Shown one piece after another: positions 34,444 through 45,249 of a stretch of 64,000 nt of DNA. Position 1 is the first letter of the stretch, and each line of letters starts with the position of its first letter. The stretch is from Gordius sp. MW1 (Eukaryota > Nematomorpha > Gordioida > Gordea > Gordiidae), in the NCBI GenBank assembly GCA_964036665.1, contig OZ038526.1:1550001-1614000 (forward strand), read 5' to 3'. The translations under genes and the position numbers were made by a program. The notes below the pieces were generated by a model. That model made no database searches. It saw nothing but the letters and a program-made list of their open reading frames with translations, and had not been told where the DNA came from.

Positions 34444-35973
34444 GGGTGTTATTTAACTGCTAAGTAAATAATTACAAATTGCTAAGTAATTTATGCTAAG
34501 TATTTTAATTAAAGTGCTAAGTATTTTATTAAAAAACGCTAAGTATTTTATGCTAAGTATTTTAATCTAAGTGCTAAGTATTTTTAATCTAAATGCTAAG
34601 TATTTTATTATTAAATGCTAAGTATTTTAATCTAAATGCTAAGTATTTTATTTTTAAATGCTAAGTATTTTATTTTAAATGCTAAGTATTTTAAAGGAAA
34701 TGCTAAGTATTTAATTTTTAAATGCTAAGTTTTTTATTTTAAATGCTAAGTTTTTGTTATTAAATTGCAGAGTTTTTATTGTGATATACTAAGTTTTTTT
34801 TTATTCAAATGCTAAGTATTTTATTAAAAAAAAATCTAAATTATAAGTTTTAATCAAAATGCTGAGTATTAAAAAAATATAAGATAATAAGGTTTTAAAG
34901 CTAAAAAGGACAATGTTTTAATGGTAATAATTTCAAAGAAAATGTTTAATTTTTAAAAATGCTAGGTTTTCTATTTTGAAGTCCTAAGTTATTAAAGTTT
35001 TTTAATTCAAAGTTTTATTTATGACACAAAAAATGTTGAAATTTGAAGTTAAGTTTTAATGGGAATTATTTTAATGAATTACCAAAATTTATAGTTGAAA
35101 AATATAATATTTCAATTTTATATTGTTATAATATAAAAAATAAATTATTTTAGATTTGAATAAAAAAATTATGATTATCTATTTGTAGGTGAAGAAATAC
35201 CCTTCATGTTCTATAATGACTTCATATATAAAATAATCTAAATAGCCAATAGGATAAATGATAGAGATTTTTTTCAACTACAGTAAACCCTAACCCTATA
35301 CCACAACCATTTTATCCCCAAAAACAGCTTTATATGCATTATGAATTGCACTGGCTGCATCAATGACAAGAACTTCAAAAACTGCATTTTTATTACTTAA
35401 TTTCATGACCTCATTAGTCAAAATTCAAAACAGGAATTTAAAATCAACAGACAGCTTTATTTGATTAAATTTATAAAATCTTTACTTAGTATAATTTATT
35501 TATAAACCTAGATAATATACTTAGCATAATTTATTTTAATACTTAGCAAATAATTTAAATACTTGGCACAATTTATTTAAATACTTAGCAATAATTTAAA
35601 TACTTATCATAATATATTTAAATACTTAGCAATAATTTAATTAATTAGCATAATATATTTAAATACTTAGCAATAATTTAAATACTTAGCATAATATATT
35701 TAAATACTTAGCAAATAATTTAAATACTTAGCAAAACACTAAAATACTTAGCAAACAAATAAAATACTTAGCAAAACAGCAAAATTTATTTAAATACTTA
35801 GCAAATGAATAAAATACTTAGCATTTGAATTTCATACTTAGCATTAATTTAAATACTTAGCAAACGAATTAAATACTTAGCAAATGAATAAAATACTTAG
35901 CAATGACGCTAAAAATACTTAGCAATTTGAATAAAATACTTAGCAAATAATTTGTTGTGATATAATAACACCC
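34444..35973. mobile_element. Foldback-like (probably Mutator-related) element with GCTAAG-repeat arms
   Basis: Starts GGGTGTTATTTAACTGC and ends ATAATAACACCC. The left arm (about 34455-34870) has some 16 units around ATGCTAAGTATTTTA, spacing mostly 17-22 bp; the right arm (about 35480-35950) has about 18 units of the complement TAAATACTTAGCA. The ~600-bp centre encodes a short peptide like a MULE transposase (35406-35296). Long inverted arms built of short tandem repeats define Foldback elements; in Drosophila these go with Mutator-type transposases. No target duplication was recognised. Confidence 0.8.
35296..35406 (-). pseudogene. MULE-like transposase fragment in the Foldback centre
   Basis: Reads MKLSNKNAVFEVLVIDAASA then IHNAYKAVFGDKMVVV and a stop. 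The D-x2-x-AI-NA-xx-VFG pattern is that of the MULE transposase core around its second catalytic Asp. Only this 36-residue block survives. Recognition is from the motif alone. Confidence 0.5.
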
Positions 35974-37225
35974 AGGGTCTCTTTAAATTTTCCAATATTT
36001 AATGCCGGCAACATATTTCGCGTTTATATAGATTAAAGGTTTCATTTTTTTGGATAATCACTATATTTATATTTATTTTATTCACAATTTGAACAAATTT
36101 AATAATTTGTCTAAATTGGGTTGAAATTTAAAATACGTATAAGGGTCGAAGTCTGTCATGTCATGTCCCCTAAAACTGCAAAAGATACACTTAACACAGT
36201 TTAAAAAGTCGACGAAGCTTGTGAAAAATTCACGTTTAAAGTTTAGGATCCACTAATATAGAATAGGTGTCTTGAAATCATTTAGGGCATGGGCGTACGC
36301 AAATGGCCACGTTGACATAATAATTTTACATTCTCTTCTTAAACATCTCCGTTACATTAGCGTTGATACAATGTAAAACTAACTAAATTTGGCCGGAAAA
36401 ACTCACGGCAATGTTACTTACGTTTATTAAAGATGTGAAATTATATTTTTATCACATTAACATATATAAAATTAACAAATATTTAAGAAAAAAATTTAGA
36501 AACCCCTTCGCCCAATTGAAATCCTCCGTACGTTCATGGTTTAGGATTTCAACGTGGCTGTGAAATAATGTATTTGGCACGAGATAGAGGAATATCTATT
36601 AAGAAACAGAAGTAGAAATGACTAAAAGCACATTAACAGAAAGCGATTAAAGAATGTTTTAAACGGCAAGGTTGGACGGGTCAACCACTCGCCTCTCTTT
36701 GGAGCCTGCTAGTAGTAGGTTAAACTAGAAATTTTCTATGACAAAATGCACTGTGGCAATTAAATTGGTTATAAACCTCATGAAAAGCTTAAATTCCAAA
36801 TGGTTTGGTAGTCTTTATAATAATTGTCGATCGGCGACGAAAAAACCATGTAGTTGTAAAATTTATTGCCTTAGTAAATATGGGCAGAATCCTATTTTAA
36901 AAGACTGGAATGTGGGCAACACACTAAACAGACTTATTTGAATAGACGAAATAGAAAGAATGATAAATACTCGGGCCTTCGGCCCTCGTGGGAAGGGGGA
37001 GAAGGGAAGGGGAGTAGGGGAAGGGAAGAGGGGAAGGGGGAACTCTTCTATACTCCGTATAAACGTAGCATATTTGCTATGCAATTTATGGGCGAGAAAG
37101 GTGGGAAGGGGCGAGAATGCCTATAGGGGGTATTAGATGCAAAATAATTAGTTAATTAGTTATAGGCCCTTGTAGGGGAGGACATAGGGTAATTATCAAT
37201 GTTAACCAATTCAAAAACGAAAAAA
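35974..37225. other. AT-rich stretch and a G-rich patch, no gene seen
   Basis: Position 36972 has a hairpin CGGGCCTTCGGCCCTCG followed by GGGAAGGGG-type purine repeats to about 37120, and TTGCTATGCAATTTATGGGC near 37073 recalls the end of repeat D. Short open frames here carry no recognisable domain. Confidence 0.4.
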
Positions 37226-37240
37226 AATTTCGATTTATTT

Positions 37241-37432
37241 GGCCAATGGTCATTTTTTTATTGGTCAGTAGCCAGCGGACGGTCAAAAATTCATATTATC
37301 ATTGGTATTAACATGAACAAATATTAATTTAATTTAAAAAAATTTAAAAAAAAAATTTGTCCCCTCCCTGAATTGAACCCCACACCTCCAGTTAACAAGC
37401 CGGCGATATAACCACTATACCATGCCGGCTTT
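37241..37432 (-). repeat. tRNA-derived SINE, minus strand
   Basis: The minus strand starts with a tRNA-like head: AGCCGGCATGG, A box TGGTATAGTGG (37422-37412), an anticodon-like loop TTGTTAA (Asn GTT) and B box GGTTCAATTC (37379-37370). The acceptor and T stems do not pair, so it is not a functional tRNA. The head is followed by an A-rich stretch and a body containing CCGCTGGCTACTGACCAAT. The body is what is tandemly repeated at 38161-38850. Similar body sequence is at 37517-37600. Confidence 0.65.
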
Positions 37433-38160
37433 AAAATAGTAGAAGTTATTATGTTATTTATATAGATAATGAAATAATAAAGTTGTGTTTTATGTTTAGA
37501 AAATCAATATATTTCGTCGGTCAGTAGCCAGCGGACGGTCAAAAAGTCATATTATCAATTGTATTAACAAAAACAAAATATTAATTTAATGTAAAAAAAA
37601 AAATTAAAAAAAAAAGTTTTTTTTAGTTTTGAAAAAGGGCTAAATTCTTAAACTACCAGCCCGATTCGCTCGAAACTTTACCCGTAGGTGCCCAGGGCGG
37701 CCGGGGGTAAAATAACCTTTTCAGATTCTTAAAATACCTTTTCATTTTAAAAATATCGGACATTTCCCTGCCACACGTGCGGTGTAATATCTATGACACG
37801 TAGAAAAATTTTACTAATTATATAAACTTACGCGCGCCATCTAATAAAGTACAATTCGTGTTTGAGTTTAATAGTAGATTCAATTTAATTAGAAATAACG
37901 GGCTATGATTATACCTTTGAAGGAGGTTTCGAATTTTGTGTTAGTTTCTATCGATATATTTTATCGTAAATTAGAATCTAATACCTATATTATTTTTTTA
38001 AATATTACTTTTTAGGTTTTCTATGAAATCACAATCTAATTAAATGACATATATTAACCCAATAAAAAAATATATAAGCATTTATAAGGTTAAAAAAATA
38101 TATTACATAGTTGGCTGTCTGTTAGACCATCTATAATAAATTTTTAGGTTATATATAAAA

Positions 38161-38850
38161 TTTGGCCAATGGTCATTTTTTTTCATTGGTAAGCAGCCAG
38201 GACACGGTAAAAGTGGATATAAATTCATAAGTCAAAAAAAACGAAAAAAAAAAATTTTCGAATCACATTTTGGCCAATGGTCATTTTTTTCCATTGGTCA
38301 GCAGCCAGGACACAGTAAAAGTGGACATAAACTTATAATAGTCAAAAAAAAACGAAAAAAAAAATTTCGAATCACATTTTGGCCAATGGACATTTTTTTC
38401 CATTGGTCAGCAGCCAGGACACGTTAAAAGTGGATATAAAATCATAATAGTCAAAAAAAACTAAAAAAAAATTTTCGAATCATATTTTGGCCAATGGTCA
38501 TTTTTTTCCATTGGTCAGCAGCCAGGACACGGTAAAAGTGGATATAAATTCATAAGTCAAAAAAAAACGAAAAAAAAAATTTTCGAATCACATTTTGGCC
38601 AATGGTCATTTTTTTCCATTGGTCAGCAGCCAACGGACGGCCAAAAAGTCATAATAGCAATGGTAGTAACAGGAACAATCATAATAGTCAAAAAAAAACG
38701 AAAAAATAAACTCGGATTCACATTTTGGCCAATGGTCATTTTTTCATTGGTCAGCAGCCAGCGGACGGCCAAAAAGTCTTATTATCAATGATAGTAACAA
38801 GAACAATTATAAGAGTCAAAAAAAACTCCGGGATTCTAACCCCAAAACTA
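38161..38850. repeat. Tandem array of ~109-bp units derived from the SINE body
   Basis: GGCCAATGG starts at about 38164, 38273, 38381, 38489, 38597 and 38727, i.e. a spacing near 109 bp (last 130). Each unit has TTGGCCAATGG, a T-run, CATTGGTCAGCAGCCAG and an A-rich segment. The first four carry GGACACGGTAAAAGTGG-like text, the last two GCGGACGGCCAAAAAGTC as in the SINE at 37241. The array ends in GGGATTCTAACCCC, which resembles the SINE B box. Confidence 0.85.
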
Positions 38851-38859
38851 GTTAAATTG

Positions 38860-39170
38860 CATAGCAATTACCAAAATTTAAATATAGATACCAAAATTTA
38901 AATATAGATATACTTATGCATTAATTTAACGTAGCAATTAAAACCCGACCCCGCCCGAAAGCGAGGGAGATAGAGATGAGGGGTGGGGCACCTCTTGATA
39001 AAGATGAGGGGTGGGGCACCTCTTTCTCATGCATTAATTTAAAAAATCGATAACCTAATATACCCAATGCAAATAGATAGGGAGGGTAACGGACAGACAA
39101 CGGACAACGGACAGACAACGGACAACGGACAACCAAAAACGAGCCCATAAATTGCATAGCAATTAAAAAT
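38860..39170. repeat. Repeat D-related segment with short direct duplications
   Basis: Contains TTAAATTGCATAGCAATTA, a doubled ACCAAAATTTAAATATAGAT, a doubled AAGATGAGGGGTGGGGCACC, and GGACAGACAACGGACAACGG ending CATAAATTGCATAGCAATTA. The last block is the 3' end of repeat D (see 33290 and 53944). Confidence 0.6.
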
Positions 39171-41198
39171 GCTTATAAAAGCTTAGGGTGATGGTCTACT
39201 ACAAAAATGATTAGTCTAGGAGTATTCCATATATTACTTCTACCACCTAAGGTGATAGTAATAAGTGAGAAAATGAAATTTACAAATGTGGCACGAATAC
39301 TACGATGTTTATGAGCATAATAACCAAACATAACAAAATAGGCTATACAATCGGCCAGGACTTGACAAAATTAAAAACTGAACAAGTTGCCATAAAAATT
39401 TAACACGACTGTAAATCATAGAAAGTTTCAAAAGACCAGGCTAGGAAAATTAAGAAAATTGCCTGAGTGGCAGTATCACTTATATTAATGTTTGCAAAAG
39501 CAAATATAGATAGATTAGCCTAAAGCGTGATGCGTGTAATAGTTAGCAAAACTGATGGAAAACTTAAAGTACTTAATTTGGTTCTTAGCTAGGGAAGCCT
39601 CAAATGCCTAGTAAGAGGCAACGTGCTTGAATTATAAGAGAAGTCCATAAGAAATAAGTACCGGGGAAGTGTATGGTAACGGTGGAATGAACAGAGATTC
39701 TAATATTAGCACTGGGGTCTATTTAAGACTAGTCCTCGTTCTATCCTGTTCAAAAAAGGATAAATGTCGTTAAGGAAGCATCATGGGCAATACTGCCAGC
39801 AACAGTGAAAATGAAATGACAGTATTGCTGGTACATATAAGTAAAAGAATTTAATTACAAGTGCAGTATATGGCGTGCATTAATCATGGTGATTATAACA
39901 AAAGATTTATTATTAACACTAGACTCTATAAAAGTCTACTCCTGTTTCTAAAAAATATATGTTAAGATAAAACATGTTTGCGAGGAAGTTCCATCACCAT
40001 GGGCAATGGTCATTTGCCTAGATCAACACGATGTTACAGTTATACGGAAATATTATGTGCGAAAAGTTAAAATTAATCAAGAGAAAATTTAGGTTCTAAG
40101 AATGTGTGGGATTTGCGACATTGAGCAATTCAGGCGAGAATAAATGTCAGCTAAAGAGACATGATTGTTATTTTTTTAGTGTTATAAATAACCAGTGTTT
40201 TAACGGCAGACGCTTTTAATATAGAAAGTATACATGGGCGTAGCCAGAGAAATTTAGTATAGGTATATGACTTAAATTTATAAAAAAATTATCAATGTGC
40301 TTTTCCTTCAAACATTATTCCCCCTCTCGTCCAATTTTGGCTACGCCCATGAAAATAATCGATTTAATTGGCCTCCACGTGAAAATTGTAAAATGGTAAT
40401 TTAAAGTTTGACAAAGGTTTATATGCTTGAGGCACGCAGAGCTTGATGTTAATGGGCCAGAAAAATATGGCTATATAATTCCATTAAAAATGTACGCTCT
40501 CAAATTTTATTATTAACTTTTAACGGAAGGATCAATGAACAAGTTAAAATTATCATAAATATTAAGTAAGAGTGTGAAAAACGATATTATTTTTCAATCA
40601 ATCTAATATTCAATTAATGTATTAATTTGCACTCAACGCAAGGATTATATTATTTCTAAACTAAATATATTATTACTATATATTAAGGTGCATGTGGGAT
40701 TTTTAGAAAAGAGTAAGCGCCTCATCTAACATTAGGCATCATTCATAAGACCTAACACTTCACCTAATCATCCATTTTTGTTTTAATCAAATGAAATATA
40801 AATTAATTATTTAATGTATAATATTTGTGTTAATGAATTTAAGTCATAGATTTGCGTCTTCTTATTTTTTTTGGAGGGGGGGGGACTACATCTTAGGGCC
40901 TAAAAATTGTCGAGAGCAATTAAGTTAAGTGTACTCTTCTAATTGATAATGTCAACTCACGACCGATATAATAATTGTAATTGCGAATTTTATTCAAAAT
41001 ATGACAATGGCTTAGGTTTGAGAGGGGAGTGATTGCTGACGACAGTACTTTAATAAATTATAAAAATAATAATGTAAAAATTTAAAAATGTACATTTACC
41101 CTTTAGTTTTGTTAAGATAGAAGCCTCTAACCCGCCTGGATTTTGGGTCTTAATGACTCAAGACATATGTAAACTTATATATAACATAAAGTAAAAAA
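39171..41198. other. AT-rich stretch, no gene seen
   Basis: 39350-39420 retains AACAAGTTGCCATAAAAATT, a repeat D module. The MITE1 copy at 40233-40351 lies here, and a G-run near 40872 is all else of note. No exon with splice sites was recognised. Confidence 0.4.
40233..40351. mobile_element. MITE1 copy, short
   Basis: Inverted ends CATGGGCGTAGCCAG and TTGGCTACGCCCATG, 119 bp, without the usual G-run on the left. Flanks agree only weakly. Confidence 0.75.
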
Positions 41199-41786
41199 TA
41201 GAGGACTGCCTGCACGGGTGGCTTGAAACCCGACCCAACCGAGTTGAAAATTGAAATGTCCTTGGGTCGGGTCGGGTTCGGATTAAAATGCCTTCGGGTT
41301 GGGTCGAAGGTTACTAATTTCACAACAACTTTTATGGAATACGCGGGACAATATCTTTCTTAGCCTACTTAAATTTTCCAAATTATAGAGGCTGTTACAG
41401 TTCATTATTAATGCATTCGGATTTATGAAATTGTGGTTGAAAGTCATACTATTTATTCTAATTGACTTGAGCTCTATTTAATCCTAAATTTATGGCAATC
41501 CCTGCTTCTTTTTCGAAGCGAGAGGACAAGTGCCGGGAAAATTTAGAAAAGAGAAGGGTGAATTTGCGACCCAAAGAGGATTTTTACGTTGTTATATTAA
41601 CTCATTTCAATAAATTTATCACTCAAAACTTGTGTCATCAATTAGTTTCTTTAAGCCGACACTTTAATTTGTCGAATAGATTTTACACACAGAATGTTTT
41701 TTACATTTGGGTCTAGTCGGGTTTGGGTTGAAAATTTTGATACGGGTTGGGTTCGGGTTGTAAAAAGGTGACTTTGCAGGCCTCTA
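41199..41786. mobile_element. hAT-C, non-autonomous element with CCCGACCC subterminal repeats
   Basis: Ends TAGAGGACTGCCTGCA and TGCAGGCCTCTA; GGGTCGGGTCGGG and GGGTTGGGTTCGGG subterminal repeats. Flanks GTAAAAAA and GTATAAAG agree at 6 of 8. The internal open frame at 41492-41716 (FSKREDKCRENLEKRRVNLR) is not recognised and may be a transposase relic. Confidence 0.65.
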
Positions 41787-42399
41787 GTATAAAGTGGAGG
41801 GATCTAAAATTTTTAACAGATTTATAAAACCATAGAAAAACTATGTAAATATTTGTGGATTCATAATGGATAGTTGTAGCGATATTACACCTTTCTGGAC
41901 ACCTAGAAGCAAATAGACCCGTGTATACCAAAGGGGTGAGTTAGTGTTTGAAAATGAAAAAAAATTAAGGTGAATTGAAAGAAGGGCTTTTGTCTTAAGT
42001 TGCTAATAAATTGCTTTACTACTTTAAATTTCTTAAAAACAATTTTACTTTAGTGATTAAATTGGTACAAACATCAACATAAAATCGGAATTGTTTTATG
42101 ATACATGGTTTTGCTTAAACTCAAGGGACCTCTCATGCCAATACCCTAATAGCGTATAAAATTCTATATAACCAGAACTTTTTGCCTAACCTTAATTATA
42201 TGCACCGATGAGCGAAGTTTTTCCATACTGAATGGATTAAAAACTTATTTAAAAAATTTGTTTTTAAATCAGGGATTGAAAGGAATGGCATAATTAACAA
42301 AAAGTTAGGAATTAGCTCCCACCCCTGCTCAAACTCAAATACTATAGATGGGGAAAAAAATCAAGCTTGTAGGGTTTTATATTTCGTACATAAAATTTA

Positions 42400-42840
42400 T
42401 AACAATTTAGGTCTAATTTGAATAAAATGTCTGCTCGAACCAGACCCTGCCTAATTTTTTGAATATATTGCCAGCCCGCGCCCGCTTAAACCTTTTTAAG
42501 AAACGGCCCGGCCATGCTATAATCATTAAAACTGCATGAATTGCCCTGCCCAAAATTATAATTTTTAATTATTAGTAGTATTTAAGTTAAATTTTTGAAA
42601 AATTTTAAATACTACTCTTGATTTTTTTAGATATAAACTACAATTAATAAATATTACATAATTAAATAAAAAAGTGACAAAATAATACACGAAATAAAAT
42701 AATATCCCATATAAAAAGCTCATTAAGCCCAAATCTTAAATCTTGTTATGGTGCCTTGATTAGCCTGAAGATCAAAATACAACACGGGCTGGCTTGTAGG
42801 CCCGGTGGACTGGGTTTCTATGGCCTCTGATTTTTATTCT
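42400..42840. mobile_element. hAT-A copy 3, degraded
   Basis: GCTCATTAAGCCCAAAT near 42718 and the preceding AATACACGAAATAAA match 3460-3500 of hAT-A, with GCCC-rich subterminal stretches at 42470-42520 and 42790-42830 and an end GGCCTCTG. Heavily mutated; ends approximate. A MITE2 right end (CTGGCTACGCGCC) follows at about 42888. Confidence 0.6.
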
Positions 42841-43086
42841 ATTATAATTTTAAATAAAATTTAATTTCTTCCCCTATAAGAAAATCCTGGCTACGCGCCC
42901 GATTGGGTTCATTCAATTTAATAGAGTGGTTTTCATCATTTAATATTATGTTTTGTAAAATTTGGTTTATTTCTAAATTGGCTGATACTCAGATTAGTGT
43001 ACTATTCTTTTGTTTAAAATAATCTTGATTTATTAAGTATTTTTGCATCTAAAAGATTGTAAAATGATGTATTATAACCGTTTAAT

Positions 43087-43203
43087 GTAGTGTTGTAAAA
43101 ACGGCTGTGTTTTTGGTGTATCTTTGGTTTTAGTCGACTAAAGATAAACATATTTATGCGACTAAGTCGACCAAACAAAACGCAGTCTTTTTTACAACAT
43201 TAG
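43087..43203. mobile_element. Short palindromic MITE, second copy
   Basis: Ends TAGTGTTGTAAAAACGGCTG and CAGTCTTTTTTACAACATTA, with ACCAAACAAAACGCAG inside, matching the 18289-18358 copy. Also contains GTCGACTAAAG and GACTAAGTCGAC. Confidence 0.65.
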
Positions 43204-43914
43204 ATTAAAGTTAAATTTATGCCAAATGAAATAGTATATCTTGATATTCGTGAGCTTATATTTATTTTTAAGGCCCTCAAAAAGTTTTTGTCGAGTTTGT
43301 GTACTTTCTCTCATTAATATATATCCACATTGATTTATTAATTTAATTAAAATGGAATATTATAAAAAAATCGTTTCAATTTTTTTTTCATTAATCTTGT
43401 AAAATTTGGAGATAATGTTCGGAAAAAGGGAGTTTTAAAAGCTTAGCAAAATATAAAGCTACAAAGATGATGCTATTGAGCTCCGGTATTTTTGTTTATT
43501 TATTTTTTACAAATTATTTTCATATATTGCTTCAACGTTTTAATTAAAAAATTTTCTATATACAATTTATATTTTTGTTTAAATTAAATATAGTATACAG
43601 AGAAAAATCGCAAAAATCTTTTCTATGTATATATTTCAAGGGTAAAACTTATTTATAAAGTCGAAGTAAGTAAGATCTTAAGTTATTAACACAAGCGTAA
43701 TTAATAAATATTTATAGTTTTAATCTTAATTTCAAGTATACGATTTCAAATAAACACTTTTAGAAAGTCTACTAATGCAGGTTTAATCAAACGACAAACC
43801 ATTTAAGTATCATTTATATACAGATGAAGTTAAAAAAAACTTTGAATAAAATACTAAAACTTGAAAAGAGAGATCTCTGGTAGAAGGAAAATAAAATATT
43901 ATAAAAGGCAAATT

Positions 43915-44040
43915 AAAGGGGGGAGGATGTAATGATTTAACGTGGGGCAAAATGAGAATTTGTTAAAAATTTTGCTATATCTCATTGAAAATTGATTAAT
44001 TTTAAATGGTGGGGGGCAGCTATCCTTTCCCGCCTAACCC
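43915..44040. repeat. MITE1 core, ends lost
   Basis: AAAGGGGGGAGGATGTAATG, GATTTAACGTGGGGCAAAAT and TGGGGGGCAGCTATCC match the inner part of other MITE1 copies. Terminal CATGGGCG is not present. Confidence 0.5.
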
Positions 44041-44192
44041 AAATAAAGGCAAATTAATTGCATCTCCATCACAGTCTTTCGAGGATATTAATTCGAAAAT
44101 GAATAATTTTGATTTTCAGCGATAAAATCACAGCTAAAAAACTCAAATTCGCTGTACGTTTATATTCGTATAATCCTATAACTTTTGTTTAA

Positions 44193-45249
44193 CCCTCTAT
44201 TGCATGAAATATGTTAGAATAATTTTTTTTGGCAAGCTAGATTTTTATTTGTCTCGATACTATTGATAATCTCATGGCTCACTTTTTTAAATTTTTTTTT
44301 TAATATCTTAGAAGATGAACGGTATGTAGATTCAAATACACATTATGCAACAAAGGTTGTATTTCAATTTTTCCATAATAATTTTTATTATACTCTAAAC
44401 TATAAATATGTATAATTTCATATAAATAAACACATATTAAATGTTTGAACATTTTAATTTTCATGAAAATCTATAAAACAATTATTTGTGGGCGTAAAAC
44501 ATAAATATACACCATATTTTTTGGAAGATATTTTGTAATCCCTCTTTGAGCGAGTACGACTTGCAAATTTGGTGAACAAAACCAGTTATCAAAAAATAAT
44601 TTATAATTAATTTGCTGCGGTATATAAGAAATTAAACGTAGCACAGCATTGCTTCAATCGGGTCGGGCTCGGGTCGGGCTTAAATAAAAAAAGTTTTTCG
44701 GGCTCGGGCCGGGCTCGGGCAAAATAAAAATCGAGAAGTCGGGCTCGGGCCGGGCTCGGACAGAAGAAATTTCATTTTGCAGGGCTCTAGGTATGGTACC
44801 ACGATTCATAATTCAAAAAATATAAAACTCAAATAAAATAACTTATGTGCATAATGTGTCTTTAAAGCAACATATGATTATTACAAAATATAATTATCAA
44901 AAATAATAAATATATATAAAATAATTTCATAAATACTAATTTTATCCTTTTATTTATCTAATTTAAATGTTTTGAAATTTGTCAAATATATTATTTATCC
45001 TTTTACGATGTGTAAAAATTTGAGAAGAAAAATTTTATAAAAAAATAGCCATTTTCAAAAACAGGGTTTAATAAAATGCGAAATTAAAAAAATATAATAG
45101 GTCTCGTGGGTTATATTAACATTCATATCGAAGATATGGGTTGTGGCTTTAAATACACACCATGCACTTGATTTAAAATTTATTTATATAATATTTATTA
45201 TATAATTTGTGGTATGTGTATTGAGATATACAGTATGCAATAGAGGGTC
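44193..45249. mobile_element. piggyBac-like non-autonomous element
   Basis: Ends CCCTCTATTGCATGA and ATGCAATAGAGGG (13-bp inverted), preceded by TTAA at 44189-44192; the right flank is TCTAA, a possible decayed TTAA. Ends starting CCC and a TTAA target fit piggyBac. The 1,057-bp interior is AT-rich and non-coding, and holds a hAT-type G+C-rich block at about 44637-44790. Confidence 0.55.
44637..44790. repeat. hAT-type subterminal repeat block nested in the piggyBac-like element
   Basis: GGGTCGGGCTCGGG and GGGCTCGGGCCGGG repeats, ending TTTTGCAGGGCTCTAG, which matches the outer end of hAT-C (TTTGCAGGCCTCTAG). It looks like a very short internally deleted hAT. Confidence 0.55.

Noticed and set aside
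35286..35300. Telomere-like repeat (TAAACCCTAACCC)
   Set aside because: Only about two units, inside the Foldback centre; too short to be a telomeric tract.
34444..35973. CRISPR-like array or centromeric satellite
   Set aside because: Units are ~17-22 bp with no unique spacers, and the two arrays are inverted with shared terminal sequence; eukaryotic context. A Foldback element explains it better.
37355..37432. tRNA-Asn gene
   Set aside because: A and B boxes and an anticodon-like GTT are present, but acceptor and T stems do not pair and the segment continues into a SINE body.
41492..41716. Independent gene of 74 codons
   Set aside because: It lies wholly inside the hAT-C element and has no recognisable domain; more likely a transposase relic or chance.
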